From CAZZBK01 sp964652155 (GTDB lineage: Bacteria > Planctomycetota > Planctomycetia > Pirellulales > PNKZ01): DNA of 7,468 nt. The notes under the pieces were generated by a model. It saw nothing but the letters and a program-made list of their open reading frames with translations, had not been told where the DNA came from and did not search any database. The position numbers were made by a program, and so were the translations under genes. The stretch spans positions 1 through 7,468 of the forward strand of contig CAZZBK010000204.1 of NCBI GenBank assembly GCA_964652155.1, read 5' to 3'. Of this stretch, positions 6,054 to 7,468 are shown in pieces. The number at the start of each line of letters is the position of its first letter. Positions within the stretch are counted from its first letter, which is position 1.

Positions 6054-6084
6054 TTTGAGAATTGGTTTCGATCCAACTCTCAAA
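6054..6084. promoter_or_regulatory. 31-bp inverted repeat overlapping the HTH gene's ribosome site
   Basis: Arms TTTGAGAATTGG (6054-6065) and CCAACTCTCAAA (6073-6084) flank a 7-base loop; 11 of 12 positions are complementary, and the remaining one is a G-U pair in minus-strand RNA. The 6054 end is part of the AAAGGTG ribosome site of the HTH gene (ATG 6044). It may be an operator for the HTH protein, or an mRNA hairpin that hides the ribosome site. Confidence 0.55.
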
Positions 6085-6122
6085 AGGCTACGAAACAAAC
6101 TGCGTGGGGAGATTGTGGGGTT

Positions 6123-6806
6123 TTAATTACCCCGTTTTTTCTTGATCGTACTACGCTTTCGCCGTGCTTTGTCGCCGTGATAATCTCGCCACGCATCATG
6201 GCAGATATCTTTATCTACCAGGTCATTGTCAGACTTTCTCTCGGGCTGTTCGTTCCACAATTTTGCAATCTCTTTATAGATCAGCCCCTCTGTTTTTTTA
6301 TCGTTCACAAAGTCAGCGAGCGGCTTACGCTTCGGCCTTCGTCCTGAAGGTGATTTCTTCGGTTTCTGTTCGCCAGCCAGTCTACGGAGCCTGTCAAATA
6401 AATGTTTCCATTCCTTCTCGTGACGCTCGACAGTCTTAACCGTGTTCTCGGTCCACTTCTCCGCGCTCCACTTTGCTTTTGTTGCTTGAGAATGTAGTAC
6501 CCCGATCGATTCGTCGATGGAATCTTCAGCTCGTGGAATCATCACGAAAGGCTCCTGACCAAGGAACATGCCCAGCGACCACAAACGCAAATTTCCAAAC
6601 CATCCGAAGTCGTGAAACTCGCTCAACGCACCAGCGAGCGATTCAAACCGCACGCGAGCAGATCGAAGGGTTTTGAATTTACCAATCGAGTTGGCCTTGA
6701 TCGGCCTCACGTCATAAGGCAACGTTGCCAGCATCGTGTTCAACTTGCTGACCACGATTGCATGGCCACACGACCACGCCTCTTGCAAAGCATCGACTTT
6801 GCCCAT
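6123..6806 (-). CDS. Protein of unknown function with basic C-terminus, 227 aa
   Basis: First gene of the element. The ATG at 6806 (MGKVDALQEAW) has AGGTG five bases upstream; a 19-residue extension to 6863 lacks support. Residues 1-145 look like a compact globular domain rich in Trp and Phe (FHDFGWFGNLRLWSLGMFLG at 64-83) ending in a long helix (EKWTENTVKTVERHEKEWKH). A Lys/Arg/Pro linker (148-162) joins it to a second helical domain, KTEGLIYKEIAKLWNEQ (171-187), which resembles an HTH half, and a highly basic tail (RRKRSTIKKKRGN). The tail and possible HTH suggest DNA or RNA binding. I do not recognise the family. It lies where many elements carry an early regulator, but no repressor motif is clear. 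The GC content is lower than in its neighbours, consistent with recent acquisition. Confidence 0.7.
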   Translation of the reverse strand: MGKVDALQEAWSCGHAIVVSKLNTMLATLPYDVRPIKANSIGKFKTLRSARVRFESLAGALSEFHDFGWFGNLRLWSLGMFLGQEPFVMIPRAEDSIDESIGVLHSQATKAKWSAEKWTENTVKTVERHEKEWKHLFDRLRRLAGEQKPKKSPSGRRPKRKPLADFVNDKKTEGLIYKEIAKLWNEQPERKSDNDLVDKDICHDAWRDYHGDKARRKRSTIKKKRGN

Positions 6807-6903
6807 GATGGCACCTGTTGGTTGTGCCGAGTGCCAGCCGTCGCCGTGAACAGGTGCGAACACGACGACGACCGGCTAGCGGTAGCTACTCCGCAACTCA
6901 GCG

Positions 6904-6926
6904 ATGTTACTGTGCGTGTTACCTTT

Positions 6927-6930
<4 letters not shown>
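6904..6930 (-). promoter_or_regulatory. Weak candidate promoter for the element's first operon
   Basis: On the minus strand TTGAAA (6930-6925) is followed after 15 bases by TAACAT (6909-6904). The spacing is short and the -10 imperfect, but this is the best match I see in 6807-7025, where a promoter for the 227-aa gene must lie. Apart from this and the tail of the recombinase remnant, 6807-7025 shows nothing I can name. Confidence 0.25.
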
Positions 6931-7415
<485 letters not shown>

Positions 7416-7468
7416 TCACGTTCTATTACCGGGGCATTCCTCGCACGGGTACGGACGGTTTAAGGCCC

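Noticed and set aside
6116..6140. Plus-strand terminator-like GGGGT...ACCCC hairpin followed by six T
   Set aside because: No plus-strand gene precedes it, the stem is only five or six pairs, and the T run is simply the Lys codons at the C-terminus of the 227-aa gene read on the other strand.

Overview
The window looks like one end-to-end stretch of a small integrated mobile element in a planctomycete-like genome. The evidence for the host is circumstantial: moderate GC content, and family-style protein signatures in the recombinases and the HTH protein that I associate with Planctomycetes. No species can be named. Every credible gene lies on the minus strand, so the element reads from right to left.

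Right boundary (about 6926-7468): positions 7026-7072 are the 3' half of a tRNA-Arg(ACG) on the plus strand, with no 5' half beside it. This is what remains at the far end of an element inserted into a tRNA gene. Overlapping it on the minus strand is the C-terminal stub of a tyrosine recombinase, probably left by an older element at the same site. It breaks off near 7403 into unrelated sequence.

Element, in order of transcription: a promoter-poor leader (6807-7025); a 227-aa protein of unknown function; a 31-bp inverted repeat overlapping the ribosome binding site of a 69-aa excisionase-like HTH protein; a 130-aa unknown protein; a 467-aa P-loop replication ATPase/helicase with no primase domain; a 255-bp non-coding stretch with two inverted pairs of 9-bp-spaced repeats around an AT-rich core, which is a candidate replication origin; a probable small terminase; a terminase large subunit; a 70-aa protein; a 240-aa coiled-coil protein; a 61-aa protein; a 300-bp non-coding region with three stem-loops and a perfect -35 box; and the N-terminal 181 residues of the element's tyrosine integrase, which runs off the left edge.

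The combination is the main point of interest. Integration, excision, replication and DNA-packaging genes are present, but there is no portal, protease, capsid or tail gene. If the left integrase ends at attL just outside the window, as the right-hand remnant suggests, the whole element is only about 7.5-8 kb. It would then be a phage-satellite-like element that carries its own large terminase and borrows capsids, or a heavily reduced prophage. Start codons were chosen from visible Shine-Dalgarno sequences and from ATGA stop/start overlaps.
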